Of a DNA stretch of 21,267 bases, positions 1-9,705 are shown in pieces. How positions within the stretch are numbered: the first letter of the stretch is position 1; each line of letters starts with the position of its first letter. The position numbers and the translations under genes were made by a program. The DNA is from Rodentolepis nana (taxonomy: Eukaryota > Platyhelminthes > Cestoda > Cyclophyllidea > Hymenolepididae). The notes beneath the pieces are model-generated. The model had not been told where the DNA came from. It ran no database searches and worked only from the letters and a program-made list of their open reading frames with translations. The stretch is taken from the NCBI GenBank assembly GCA_900617975.1, contig UZAE01000567.1, positions 1-21,267 of the forward strand, in the 5' to 3' direction.

Positions 1-6
1 ATACAG

Positions 7-22
7 AAATAACATTTCTGCC
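7..22 (+). repeat. Target-site duplication, left of copy A
   Basis: AAATAACATTTCTGCC, identical over 16 bp to 344-359 on the other side of the element. It sets the 5' boundary of the family at the TGGGGTG. Confidence 0.88.
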
Positions 23-343
23 TGGGGTGTGCGATAGACTTACCTCCACGTGGTGCACTATGGGCAACGTTTATTCATACGACAAAAAAAGTCAATTGAC
101 TGGTAGTTGACTTCTCACTTCAAATTACCATCACCTCACTCGATGCCATATTGGAATATTCCCAGTACTCACCTCACCTTTGTTCTACCTTTGTGTTTGT
201 CTCTTACATCTTTGAAACACTCTTCTGTTCCCCCCCCCCTGTCGACTTTTTCAATTTGATGTTTCTTCCCCTCTGTGAAGCCTGAAGTCAACTAAAGGGC
301 TAATGATAACCATCAAGACGCCTGCCATTTGATATAAATAAAT
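23..343 (+). repeat. Element R copy A, full length, SINE-like
   Basis: A complete copy. It begins TGGGGTGTGCGATAGACTT, carries the inner TAGTTGACTTC arm, a pyrimidine stretch with an 11-12 base C run near 230-241, the second arm GAAGTCAACTA, and ends CTGCCATTTGATATAAATAAATAAA. It is flanked by an exact 16-bp duplication AAATAACATTTCTGCC at 7-22 and 344-359, the footprint of target-primed reverse transcription. No coding frame or tRNA-like A/B box is visible. The exact duplication suggests a fairly recent insertion. This is the best reference copy for the family's boundaries. Confidence 0.88.
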
Positions 344-359
344 AAATAACATTTCTGCC
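344..359 (+). repeat. Target-site duplication, right of copy A
   Basis: Second half of the 16-bp exact duplication. Its first bases merge with the AAAT tail of the element, so the inner edge is uncertain by up to four bases. Confidence 0.85.
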
Positions 360-850
360 ATACCAAACGCAATGACAACTTGTATGGTTGACTAGAACCC
401 ACCTGAATCAGGGAAAAAAAATAACTCGTATCATAACGGTGGCGCCAGCCAATGAAAAAATGAGATTGTTGTCTTTGCTCAATACTCTCTCAGCACCATG
501 AAAATAATGGGACATGAACAGTAGTATTAGAATGGAGACAATTGGCTGGAAGAAAGGAACTTAACAGACCATCCGATCAAATTAGGGTCACAGAGCATAT
601 TTTCAAGATGAAATTTTGGGAATAATAAAGTTCCGAAAAGTCATTCAGACTCCCAAAATTAGTTCTTTTGATTGGATTTAACGCTACCAATTTACCCTTT
701 TATTATTTCTTGGCATTAGCCATCCCTACAAATCCTAATAGTTTAAAGTGCGATTAGTATGGACTTTTATTAAGGTGCATTGCTTTAACCCTTTAACGCA
801 CCTCTTTCAAAGTAAGTTCCATTGGTACTAGAAGGAGCTATTGCCGTTCA
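360..850. other. AT-rich spacer
   Basis: No supported gene, RNA or element. All six frames are frequently interrupted, and I see no long repeat or strong splice pair. Confidence 0.5.
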
Positions 851-921
851 AATTATGTTCAATACGTAGGGTGTGTGATAGACTTACCTGCCATTTGAAA
901 TAGTAATAATGTTCAATACGT
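851..921 (+). repeat. Insertion site of the mini element with 17-bp target duplication
   Basis: AATTATGTTCAATACGT at 851-867 and AATAATGTTCAATACGT at 905-921 bracket the 37-bp insert. One mismatch in 17 indicates some age. Confidence 0.8.
868..904 (+). repeat. Element R, 37-bp deletion derivative
   Basis: A head fragment (GGGTGTGTGATAGACTTACCT) is joined directly to a tail fragment (GCCATTTGAAATAGT); everything in between, about 280 bp, is missing. The joint falls at a shared CCT/CTG. Flanks 851-867 and 905-921 match over 17 bp with one mismatch (13 exact: ATGTTCAATACGT). The duplication shows that an insertion took place here. The tiny insert is either a late internal deletion or was already deleted when it inserted. 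Confidence 0.8.
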
Positions 922-1013
922 GTCCATGTAGCCTTCGCCTGATAACCACCAAAATTCATCACGTCGTCGAGAACAGTCTGCTGTGTGACACGCGTGAGTG
1001 CGGGTGGGTTCAA
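888..1013 (-). other. Candidate exon ending at a repeat-borne splice donor
   Basis: An open minus-strand frame of 42 codons with no stop. It lies mostly in an unusually GC-rich patch and reads NPPALTRVTQQTVLDD then VMNFGGYQAKATWTRIE. It ends exactly at CAG|GTAAGT (donor 887-882), where the donor is the antisense of the element R head. The last codons come from the target duplication and element tail. There is no ATG at its start and no clear partner exon, so it may be chance or a relic. I do not recognise the protein. Confidence 0.25.
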
Positions 1014-1807
1014 TTTTCAAAAAAATATTTCGACGTTAAAGAGCTAAAGAGCTTTCAAAGTGTTGGCTATTGTAATCACCTCTATATTGTAGTTTTATCT
1101 CACGTGCTAGCATGTGTTAACTAGGCTGACATGGTTACTGAATTTGAAAATCAAGGTCACGTATGGATAACCCGTATTAGTCAATCTTCAAAATAATTAT
1201 TTTGGAGTAAAATCATCTTTAAACCGGCAAATAAATGGCAAAAAATTTTGTGAAATAACGTTTCCTAGTAGCTTCGTTCAATCAAATAGTGAAAAAATGG
1301 GTGAGTCAGATAAAAAGTGAGTCTTTATCTGCCAAATCTCTTCTCCAAAATTGCTTGCGTACAAACACCTTTTCGCATTTTCTTATAAATTATTACAGGA
1401 AGAAAGTTGGATGATTCAGACTTGCAATGTTTATAAGGCAATAGAGTTCTTGAACAAACAAAATGCTCACACCTAATCAGGCGCCGTAAAATTTGTTGCC
1501 ATGTTCAAATTCACCACCCAAACATCTTTATTCATGGTCGACAATTGTGAAGCACCTGTCCATTTACTAGTAAAATAATTTATTCAATAAGAGGCGTTTT
1601 TAATTAATTTGAAGTGGCTGCAGAGAAAACGACTGCGAAAACTTCTAGTTGGGCACCTTAAATCTATGCGAATAAAGTTAGCCTCTGTGTCTCCTTCGTA
1701 GTCGGCGCATAAATTTGTAAAAACCTAGCGTCATAAAGATGTCTTAGTTTAATTGTGCTAGGATTGTGTACTCCACACTTACGTACATCCATAGTTCAAT
1801 ACTTTGT
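922..1807. other. Spacer; contains a weak split mini-ORF
   Basis: No gene can be supported. At 1297-1400 there is a donor GTGAGT and a good acceptor TTATTACAG that could splice a start codon to a very short peptide, but nothing else backs it. Otherwise AT-rich sequence. Confidence 0.4.
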
Positions 1808-1819
1808 AATTTTATAAAT

Positions 1820-2154
1820 TTATTTACTTCAAATGGCATGCGTTTTGATAGTTATCATTAGCCCTTTAGTTGACTTCGGACATCACGGAGGGGAGGAACA
1901 TCATAGTGGGAGAAATTCGAGAGGGAGGGGGGGAGGGGGAGGAAGAAGAGCGATTCACAGATGTGAAGAGACGGAGGAACACAAATACAGAGAAAAGGTA
2001 AAATGAGTCTTGTTGAAGTGGACGAATTTGACATAGAGTGGGATAATGGTAGTTTGAAGTCAAAAGTCAACTGTCGGTCCATAGACTTTTTTGCCTTATG
2101 AGTATACGTTGCCCAGGATGCACCAAGTGGAGGTAAGTTTATAGTGCACCCCCA
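1820..2154 (-). repeat. Element R copy B, full length, minus strand
   Basis: Reads on the minus strand from GGGGGTGCACTATAAACTTACC through both inverted arms to GCATGCCATTTGAAGTAAAT. The mid-section has an expanded purine-rich tract on the plus strand (1918-1950). Flanks AATTTTATAAAT (1808-1819) and AATTTTGTAAAT (2155-2166) look like a 12-bp target duplication with one mismatch. A long open frame through it is not shared by other copies, so it is not coding. Confidence 0.85.
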
Positions 2155-2166
2155 AATTTTGTAAAT

Positions 2167-2575
2167 CAATTTTAATGGAATGCAGACATTTGCCTTAATG
2201 CATTTAAAGTCCATATGAAATAAATGAAGCATAATTTTTATAAGATCAACTTTTTTTTCTAACAAAGCTTTAAGTATTAATGCTTTCTCAATCGGTCTAT
2301 CCCCTAATTCCCAAATCGGGATTTCATATTTTAAAATTTATCAAATAGCTTGAATCCTTTAAAATAGCTGTTTTTACTGGGTTAGTTTGAAATAAAAATA
2401 CGGTTTAATAAGTTTCTAATTACCACATAACATTAAAAATTAATTAATTAATCTATCTAATTTATCACACTCAGTTCGCATTTTCTGTTCAAAGTTCCGG
2501 CAAAACTATAAATTTATCACGAAAATGCTTGTTGAATAAGAAAATGATCATCGAATGTTTGAAGCATATCTTCTT
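2167..2575. other. AT-rich spacer
   Basis: No gene, element or RNA visible. It contains TTAATTAATTAAT-type simple sequence near 2440. Confidence 0.5.
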
Positions 2576-2943
2576 TTACAGCCCTCCTTGAAACGAAAAT
2601 TCGATCCACTTCCTAACCCCCCTTCCAATAAAGAGTTTTGCTATAATCGCGTGAACCAGAACAGGAATGAAAATATTCAGCCATTCCTTTTGGCTTTTAA
2701 ATTGTACCATTTTAGAACTGTTGGCTATTAGGTTGATGTCTTGATGCTGTGAACATCCCAATCAAAAGTAGTAATCTCTAGCCACATAAGATAATTTCGA
2801 CGTCTAAACATTTGGAAGACGAAGTGCATTGAAGTGGAAAGACCACCATGATTGGGCAAAGAGTCAAAAATTAGAACAGAACCTCGTGAACAGAAATTTT
2901 TCTTATCTGACGATTTAAGATTTAACAAGGACTTTTGCAACAT
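2576..2943 (-). other. Coding-looking minus-strand block, two overlapping frames
   Basis: The first frame starts with a true ATG at 2943 and runs 71 codons to 2728. It contains GSVLIFDSLPNHGGLSTSM and FQMFRRRNYLMWLEITTFDW. A second frame, shifted by one base, overlaps at 2761 and runs to 2576 (QHQDINLIANSSKMVQFKSQ). Together they read like one protein with a frameshift near 2770, or like a real exon followed by chance sequence. Gly-X-Val-Leu-Ile-X-Asp near the start is vaguely like a RecA-fold strand (ELP6-like proteins came to mind), but I do not claim homology. No splice partners or promoter are evident. Confidence 0.28.
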
Positions 2944-3225
2944 TTACCATTCAATGAGTTGACATTGATAATCCGAAACTAAAGCAATTTAATGAAACAA
3001 TACTCTTTATTGCCCTGCATTTGCGTCTCTAAATAACATCTTTATTAAGTATTTTTAATAAACTTTAATTTCTGCACATAAATATAGTGTAGATAAACTT
3101 CTTTATATTGCTTTAAGTAACAATATTTATTAAGCCTGAGTCAGGGCGCTAGGTGATTCTTCTTTGTCTTTTGCATATTCAATTATGCATTTCGGAACAA
3201 TAAATGTTGTGACAAAGTAATTTAA

Positions 3226-3258
3226 GGGGGGGGGGACAGGAGGGGGGGGGGGGGGAGG
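3226..3258 (+). repeat. Paired long G runs
   Basis: G10, then ACAGGA, then G14, then AGG on the plus strand. Runs this long can form G-quadruplexes and are error-prone in sequencing, so the exact lengths are unreliable. They are not part of an element R copy. Confidence 0.85.
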
Positions 3259-3403
3259 AATGATGAATCACACCTAATTACATTTATTGTATAAATATTA
3301 AGTTGATATTATATCGCGTGTCATCACTTCTATCCAAGGCAAGCAGCTCTTTAATTGGATGAGGTTATTGAATTAAGTTGAGGAAACGTAATTCTAATTA
3401 AAT

Positions 3404-3426
3404 TAATATATACATATATATATATT
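3404..3426. repeat. TA-rich microsatellite
   Basis: ATATATACATATATATATA-type run in an AT-rich spacer. Confidence 0.8.
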
Positions 3427-4927
3427 AAACATTAAGGTGGAGACAAAAAACTATGCTAGAGTTGGGAGAACATTTTATTTTTTTAAAATTATCAGCTCTA
3501 TTGTTTTGGCTACAAAGATTTTAATGGTAGTTGATTTCGCTTATGCAGACACTCCCCTTTTAACGTTATCCGCCATCGCCCAATGTAGGAGGATTAAATA
3601 AAGCAATTTGAAAATATATTTTTTTCACTAAATTAAAATTATGAAAATTGGTTTTTAAACCTCTTTCCCGTTGAATAAAATTTGTGGACAAGTCACTTTT
3701 TGAGCAGGCCTTAATTTGTGTGGTTTAATTAAGATTCTTTTGTATAATTTATTATAAATAGTATGGGGTTTTATCTTTATTTTTTAATTGAGTTTGATTT
3801 AATTACTTGGAGATATGTTGTCGGTAAACCGTGATAGGGTAATGCTAAAGTAGTGAGTATTGTTTTGATTTAAAGTTTGTCAAAGCAACATAAAGATGAA
3901 TTGAATAGCCCTTAAGAATGAGTCCTGTACAAAAAATCTGGTTCAAATGAACATATGACCGCACAGAATAGTTAGCCATTTATTTAAAACTAACCGCTTT
4001 CGAGATGCCATTAACTTGATCTCTCCCGACGCAAAATAGCCATTTTGAGGTGTGATCAGGGCAAAATTTGATTTTGATTACATAGTTTTTAATCGTTGAT
4101 AAAATTTTTATTGAGTTTATGACATCCATCTTAGTTATCAACCAACAACAACGGATTTAATTGTCGATGAGACGTTCTTTAAGCAATGACGAAATGATAG
4201 ACTCCACTTAATGCTATTTTTACTATTTAAAAGCCAAATATGTCAGAGAAAATAGAGATCGTATATTATTTAGGCACTTTACTAAAAGTACAAAAGTGTC
4301 CATAATTAAAACAATGTTCACATTTCAATGAGAAACTTAAAGACCATCTTTTACTTGCTTTAAAGGGATATCTCGGACTGGACTCGTGTATACGTAAGTT
4401 AAAAAAACATTTAAATCAAATCCCAAATTAAGAAAATAATGGGGCGGAAGAGGGAAGAACGAAATTATGCGATTAAATAATTAATATCCCTCTTGGGGGG
4501 AGCTTAATTCGGTTTAAGAATACTGAATTCTTTGCCTACAAACAGATTTTTAACTGATATATATATATAGATAGCATTGTTTTTTGTTTAATTTTGGATA
4601 AATTTCCTCCTACATCTCACTGTCTCCCCTCACCAACAAAAATTGTATAAATCTATACTGTAAAAAGTGCTTCAGAAAATGCATAGCTGGTAGGGGAAAA
4701 ACGTCTGCTCTACGCAGATTCTAGCAATACTGTTGAAGTGCAAAGTTGACAACTGCATGCAAGTATTTTGCGATAGCAGTGAAATAACACAGAACTATTT
4801 CACTGATTTTTGAATTGTAAATAAGTATAAAAAAATCTCATGGACCAAATCTGGGCAAAAATTCTCCACATTTATTTAAATCTCTTCTTTATCCACCTTT
4901 ATTATTAAACAGACGCATTTTATCACA

Positions 4928-6770
4928 TTGGAAGAGTGTGAATTCTTATTGATTGATTTTCGATATGCAGTGTTATCAGGTTTTATTAAATTAAATACTT
5001 TTACTCAATCTTTCAGCAATAGGCAATTTTTGCACAAAGTTAATTCTAAACGAGTATTGATTAAGTTAAAGTCTGTTGTTGTTTACCCGAAAAAATCGTC
5101 TTGCCTATCTGTTTGTTTTAGCATTGAAATCGAAGACAATAAGAGCATCATTAGTAATAATAATTTCGGATTTTTACAAAAATTAAGAATCAATAAAATT
5201 GCAAAGGAACTTACTCCATTGATTTTAGATTTTTAAATGTATATGCTTGCAACTTGCAAAGTGGCGCTTAAGCTGGAGGTGTATTTGCAAAAAAATAGGT
5301 TGGTTGTTTGCTAATTACGCGGAACTCAATCATCTCAATTTCTTAATTGGAATCAAACCCAGGCACCAAACTTAACGTGTCCTGGTATTTTCTTGCATTG
5401 TGCTTGAATTTTTCTGCTAAATTTATATCAAATTCACACACACACACACATCACATTATATATATATATATATATATATACATATACATAATAAAAATAA
5501 AATTGAAATGATAAAATGATACCTTAAAAGTAAAAAATAATGGTGTTGGATGTTTAAAAAGGTCTGACGATCACGGGAATCACACTCATTTCTCTAAGCC
5601 AAACACACTTTAGTATGTTCATTGAACTTTGGTTTGACCCAAATTATGATGAACTTTCGACCTCACATTCATCAGCCCATTACCATTTCTGAGTGTTTTT
5701 ATATAGTCCAGCAGTCTCTTTCACCTCTCAACTCAGAATTCACGATTTTCAAACATAATTTTCCACAATTACATACAACTGATTCCTACAGTCAAGTTTG
5801 TCAGCCAGTTTCTCTCAGTTTGTGGTTCCTCTTACTTGCAAATCTGCTTTATGGCCTTCCCCACCCTCATTCTTCCCATTTTATGCTACTACTGCTTATT
5901 TAAGTAATATTTCTACTAAATATTTGATCTCTAACAAACTGTCCTGTCCTCCCCCCCCCCTCAATAATAAGTCACTTTCCAGGTATTGATAAAACCATGT
6001 TCTATCTCACGAATTTAAAGAAGTAGCATAACTGTTGATTCAAAGAAATATAGTCAATATTTTGACATCAAATATCTAATACAAAAGTATTTTCTCGTTT
6101 CATTAAATTCAAATAATTAAACAGACCTCTATTCTGAAAGTCAAATGGTGCTTTTTTGCACAACCACTAATTAACCTGACATAAGGAAAGCCTTTTGGGA
6201 TTATTTCTTTAAAACACTATGCTGCCTTATAGTTAAGGGACACTCTTTGAATGCACTTTGTCCGGGTAAATAGACCATTATGCCAATTGTGCAGAAATAT
6301 ATATATTATCTTCTTTGTACTTTCATTCCTTTTTATTTAGAGACTTTACAACAGCCATTAGATTAGAAGATTACCTGACAGCTCCATTAGAGGTAATTTC
6401 TCCAATCACCCTCTAAGCTTGCGTCCAACCTAACCGGGCGCTCTTATACGTAAAGACTTGAGGATTTAAGTGGATAAGGCATAAAAATTCCATAAAGAGC
6501 TATTAAGGACTCCTGATTTTAATTTATCCCTCTAATATAAATTATATAATGATAGTAGCTACAAGTACACCTTGAGTTAGGAAAGCTTACGAAGCTTTGG
6601 GAATTTAAAAATTGAATCCCATCTCTATCTTTTTAATCTCTTGGGGTGAAAAAATATGTGAATCGACAAATATCATCACTTCCGAGTTAATGTTACAATT
6701 ATAGAATTCGAAACTAAAGCTACTCATCTCTGAGGTACATCACCTCATTGGGCGGTTATATTTTCGATTC
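4928..6770. other. Spacer with chance-like open frames
   Basis: Contains a 102-codon plus-strand frame at 4928-5236 that has no ATG at its start, plus two overlapping pyrimidine-rich frames at 5622-5989. Their composition (Phe/Ile/Lys/Asn-rich or Leu/Ser/Pro-rich) follows the local base content and I do not accept them as genes. The CA/TA microsatellite and a C run near 5950-5960 also lie here. Confidence 0.4.
5435..5487. repeat. (CA)n-(TA)n compound microsatellite
   Basis: (CA)8 at 5435-5450 followed by (TA)12 at 5457-5480 and TACATA variants. Likely polymorphic in length. Confidence 0.92.
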
Positions 6771-7188
6771 TGGGGTGAGCGATAGACTTACCTACACGTG
6801 GTGCACCCTAGAAACTTATATTCATACGGCAAAAAGTCTAGAAACCGGTAGTTGACTTCAAACTACCTATGATTCCACGGTATGTCATATTCCACCACTT
6901 TCACAGTACTCACCTTACCTCGACTATTTGTCATATTTGACCCCTTTCACAGTACTCATCTTACCTTGTCATATTCCACCACTTTCACAGTACTCACCTT
7001 ACCTTACCACTTTCTCTACCTTTGTGTCTGCCTGTCTCATTTACATCTGTGAATCACTCTTCTGCTCCCCTCTCGACATTTTGTAACTTTGATGTTCTTC
7101 CCCACTGTGAAGTCCGAATTCAACTAAAAGGCTAATGATCATCACCAAAACGCCTGCCATTTGGGATAAATAAATAAGTAAATAAATA
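6771..7188 (+). repeat. Element R copy C, full length with internal triplication
   Basis: Begins TGGGGTGAGCGATAGACTTACC and ends CTGCCATTTGGGATAAATAAATAAGT. It is longer than other copies because a 38-bp segment starting TGTCATATTCCACC occurs three times (6883-6920, 6929-6966, 6967-7004). Both inverted arms are present but the second is mutated (GAATTCAACTA). I could not find a convincing target duplication. Confidence 0.85.
6883..7004 (+). repeat. Tandem 38-bp triplication inside copy C
   Basis: Units 6883-6920 and 6967-7004 are identical; the middle unit 6929-6966 differs at five bases. An 8-bp spacer (CGACTATT) separates units 1 and 2, and none separates units 2 and 3. Other copies carry one unit. 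Confidence 0.88.
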
Positions 7189-8685
7189 CGGGTTAATGTG
7201 CACTGAATAATGCAGACGGGCATTTAGAGCAATCTGGTCGTCAAAGCCTAACTTTGGAACGTGAGCGGTCTATTTAGTCCAAAATTGGAATGGAGGAAGC
7301 TTCTTTGATACTTTGACGTTCTCCTCCGCTTATCATTTGTTGATCTAACAGTTATTCAACATCAGGTACCCTCCACAATTGACATCTCTGCACTTTTGTG
7401 CTAATGCTGACAATAACAATAATATTAATAATAAAATTGAAAGTTTTATGACCTCAGGTCAAACCTTTTCCCGATGTAGAATTGTCATATTGTGGTCTTA
7501 AAGCCATTGCATACTGACATATATTGTTATTCAGTGTTGACAACGATATATTTTATTCCCTAGAATGCCATATCTCTACTGATTCCTGTATAAAAATTAA
7601 TAATAGCGCAGTTGCTTAAGTTTATTAGATGCGAACTCAATTCAGATCAATTAATTTGAGATCACCTTAATTGGAAAATGTCATGCTAGATCCTCATGTT
7701 TTCTCTGTCTTTGGAAGCAAAGTAAATAGAATTGGCAGGTTAATCAAATTTTCAATAACTTTAAGTTAGGACAAGAATAGGGACAATTAATGAAATTTGA
7801 ACTTAGGATTGTTGAAAACACTACTGATAAAAATATTATTAATCCGAGGCCAAAAGAGGATGAGGTAATTCCGTTTGATACTCAAATTTCATTCTCAATA
7901 TTGTTCTAATTGGACTTGATTATTAAATAGCTTAATTGATTTACATCTGTCCTGGGTTGTATAATAAAAGAAAACAGTTTGCATATAATCCGCGCTCTGC
8001 GGTTGGAAACAAATGCTCCAAAAAATCAATTTTAAACAAAGAGACCTCCTTTTATTCGTTATTTATCTCTGTTGGTAGTGTTGATCTACTTTTCATTTCA
8101 AATATATTGACACTTGTTATATATTCATATAGTAATGATATTATTTATCTCACTGTGAATGTTATTATGGTATTTACCTACTCAAGAATTTTTCTACTGA
8201 TATCTTTTCCATACTAACTCATGTGTGCCAAAATTCCGTCTCTATTGCATGCTGAGTGTAGAAATCGATGTGTTTATCCGTTTTTGTGGGCCATTTGAAT
8301 GACATCGCTAGGCACCGATGAATAGCTTATCTACTAATCATTAATTTTTGAATGATAATTGACTGGGATGAATCAAGAACTAGGAACGTGTCATTAGAAT
8401 TTACTATTTGTTTTTGTTTTTCAACGGAGAAATCGTTATACTTGAAATGCATACATTTTAAGCCGTTGATTAGCCACCAAAGTCAGGTTGAAACTGTGAT
8501 TCTGTAATAACACCTTCTACTGCCGGAAGTCCTTCTGGGAATTCTTTTATTATTCAAACGGCAGGTTGGAATATGATTTCTGACGTTCAAGCCACTGCAG
8601 CTTCAACAGAACACACGGAGATTTTATTGCTAAATTGCAAGTGGCATTTAACCGAGCATTCTCACAGCCATAAATTCATGTATCA
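7189..8685. other. AT-rich spacer
   Basis: No gene is supported. A 93-codon plus-strand frame (7936-8217) is rich in Ile, Tyr and Ser and looks like chance. A GC-richer open stretch at 8494-8686 (STAGSPSGNSFIIQTAGW in one frame) is the most protein-like part but lacks an ATG at its start and splice partners. Confidence 0.4.
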
Positions 8686-8775
8686 ATGAGCCTCGAAGGA
8701 GGTTATGTGTCTATTAAAATGTATCATTTACACAATTGCTACACAGAACACTTCTCCAAATTTAGGCATGTTCAG
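8686..8775 (+). other. Candidate first coding exon ending at a consensus donor
   Basis: ATG-initiated 30-codon open frame (MSLEGGYVSIKMYHLHNCYT then EHFSKFRHVQ) that stops exactly at CAG|GTAAGA (donor at 8776) in phase 0. No downstream exon could be joined and the product is not recognised. A start plus a perfect donor can occur by chance in this much sequence, so the confidence is low. Confidence 0.2.
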
Positions 8776-9525
8776 GTAAGAAGAAATTAAGTAAATCCGA
8801 ATTTTCCAAGACATGTTGGTAGGGTGAAATGGACTTGAACAGTTTTTCTACTGATTGGCTGGTGTGTATTCATTGGGTAGTAGGTGCAATCCTTTTAACA
8901 TTTCAAAACAAGTCGTGTTTTGTTTAAAAACGTGCTAATTTCAACATTTTTAATTAACTCCTAAAACTCGAGGAAACGATAAGCACAGTTTACTATCAGT
9001 GATAATATTTTCTTCCAAATTAATAAAAAGAAATATAACGCTTTCCAAAATCGAAAAAAACTAACTTGGCGTCATTTTGGTCCATAATTAGTAAAACTGT
9101 TTCATTCCAAAAACAATAAAATCGATTTAAATTCTATTCGACTTACAAATTTATTAAAAATGTTTGAAATGATGATATTAAATTTAAAATGAAATAAATA
9201 TCTCAGTTCGTACGCTGTTCAATTTTATACTGACTTTGAAATACTAAAATCAGGGTACCTGGACTCGAATCAGTAGTGAAAACCACAAATTTAATAAATT
9301 AAATTGCGAAGGAAATTTTCATCTCTCCTTATATAGTAGACAAAAAAATATTGAAAAAACAAAATCTTTGAAACTATAAATATAACAAAAGCTTTGCAAA
9401 TCAAAGGAAATGCAGTGATCTCTAGAAGCGTAAAGCCCTTTTTCTTAACTTGTTTTAGCACTAAATTAATTTTTTTCAAAACTTTTCACCTCATTTTTTC
9501 TAATCCAAAACCCGTCTATGTTTAC
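8776..9525. other. AT-rich spacer or intron
   Basis: Nothing supported. The sequence is strongly A/T-rich with lysine-, isoleucine- and phenylalanine-rich chance frames, including the minus-strand frame at 9291-9479. Confidence 0.45.
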
Positions 9526-9705
9526 CCGGGAGGTTAACGTGTACAAACCTTGCATTTTAAGTAGTTCGACACTGGTTGAGCCAAGAATTCTCGGCCAACT
9601 TGAAGCATCTATGCATTGTGGAGATACAAGTGTAGAAGCCGAATATGCTGACACACTCTCTTCTGAAAGCGGAATAACTTCGTAATTAGCATAAATCACT
9701 GCCAT
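9526..9705 (-). other. Candidate exon, minus strand
   Basis: A 60-codon ATG-initiated frame (MAVIYANYEVIPLSEESVSA, later SPQCIDASSWPRILGSTSVE and LLKMQGLYTLTSR) ending at CCGG|GTAAAC in phase 0. An internal CTTTCAG at 9668-9663 offers an alternative start as an internal exon, and AAG|GTTTGT at 9549 an alternative end. It is GC-richer than its flanks and has a balanced amino-acid mix. I do not recognise a family and found no partner exons. Confidence 0.3.

Larger units (their letters stand above)
2944..4927. other. Long AT-rich spacer with simple repeats
   Basis: No gene is supported. It contains the G-run cluster at 3226-3258, TA-rich runs at 3404-3426 and 4556-4569, and a good donor (TATAC|GTAAGT, 4391-4398) preceded by a short open frame of about 30 codons that I could not connect to anything. 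Confidence 0.45.

Noticed and set aside
23..343. Element R as a MITE or TRIM (DNA transposon or mini-LTR element)
   Set aside because: No terminal inverted or direct repeats at its ends. The arms are internal, target duplications are 12-17 bp, and there is an AAAT tail, all of which fit a LINE-mobilised element.
1297..1411. Tiny spliced ORF starting MGESDKK, joined by GTGAGT and TTATTACAG
   Set aside because: It gives only 11 residues before a stop. The start resembles some dynein light chains but nothing follows, so a chance pairing is likelier.
1858..2265. 135-codon minus-strand open frame
   Set aside because: It runs through element R copy B and its flank. Other copies do not keep this frame, so it is an accidental reading frame of the repeat.
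4928..5236. 102-codon plus-strand open frame
   Set aside because: No ATG at its start (begins TTG), AT-driven composition, no splice partners, no recognised motif. Long chance frames are expected in 21 kb.
5345..5375. Second B-box-like sequence on the minus strand (GGTTTGATTCC)
   Set aside because: No A box upstream and no cloverleaf pairing.
5648..5676. Hammerhead ribozyme core on the minus strand (CTGATGA followed by GAAA)
   Set aside because: The bases between the two core boxes cannot form stem II, and no matching stem I/III pairing or cleavage triplet is evident. Chance occurrence.
5622..5989. Two overlapping plus-strand frames of 93 and 63 codons
   Set aside because: Composition follows a pyrimidine-rich stretch; two frames open at once with no start context or splice support.
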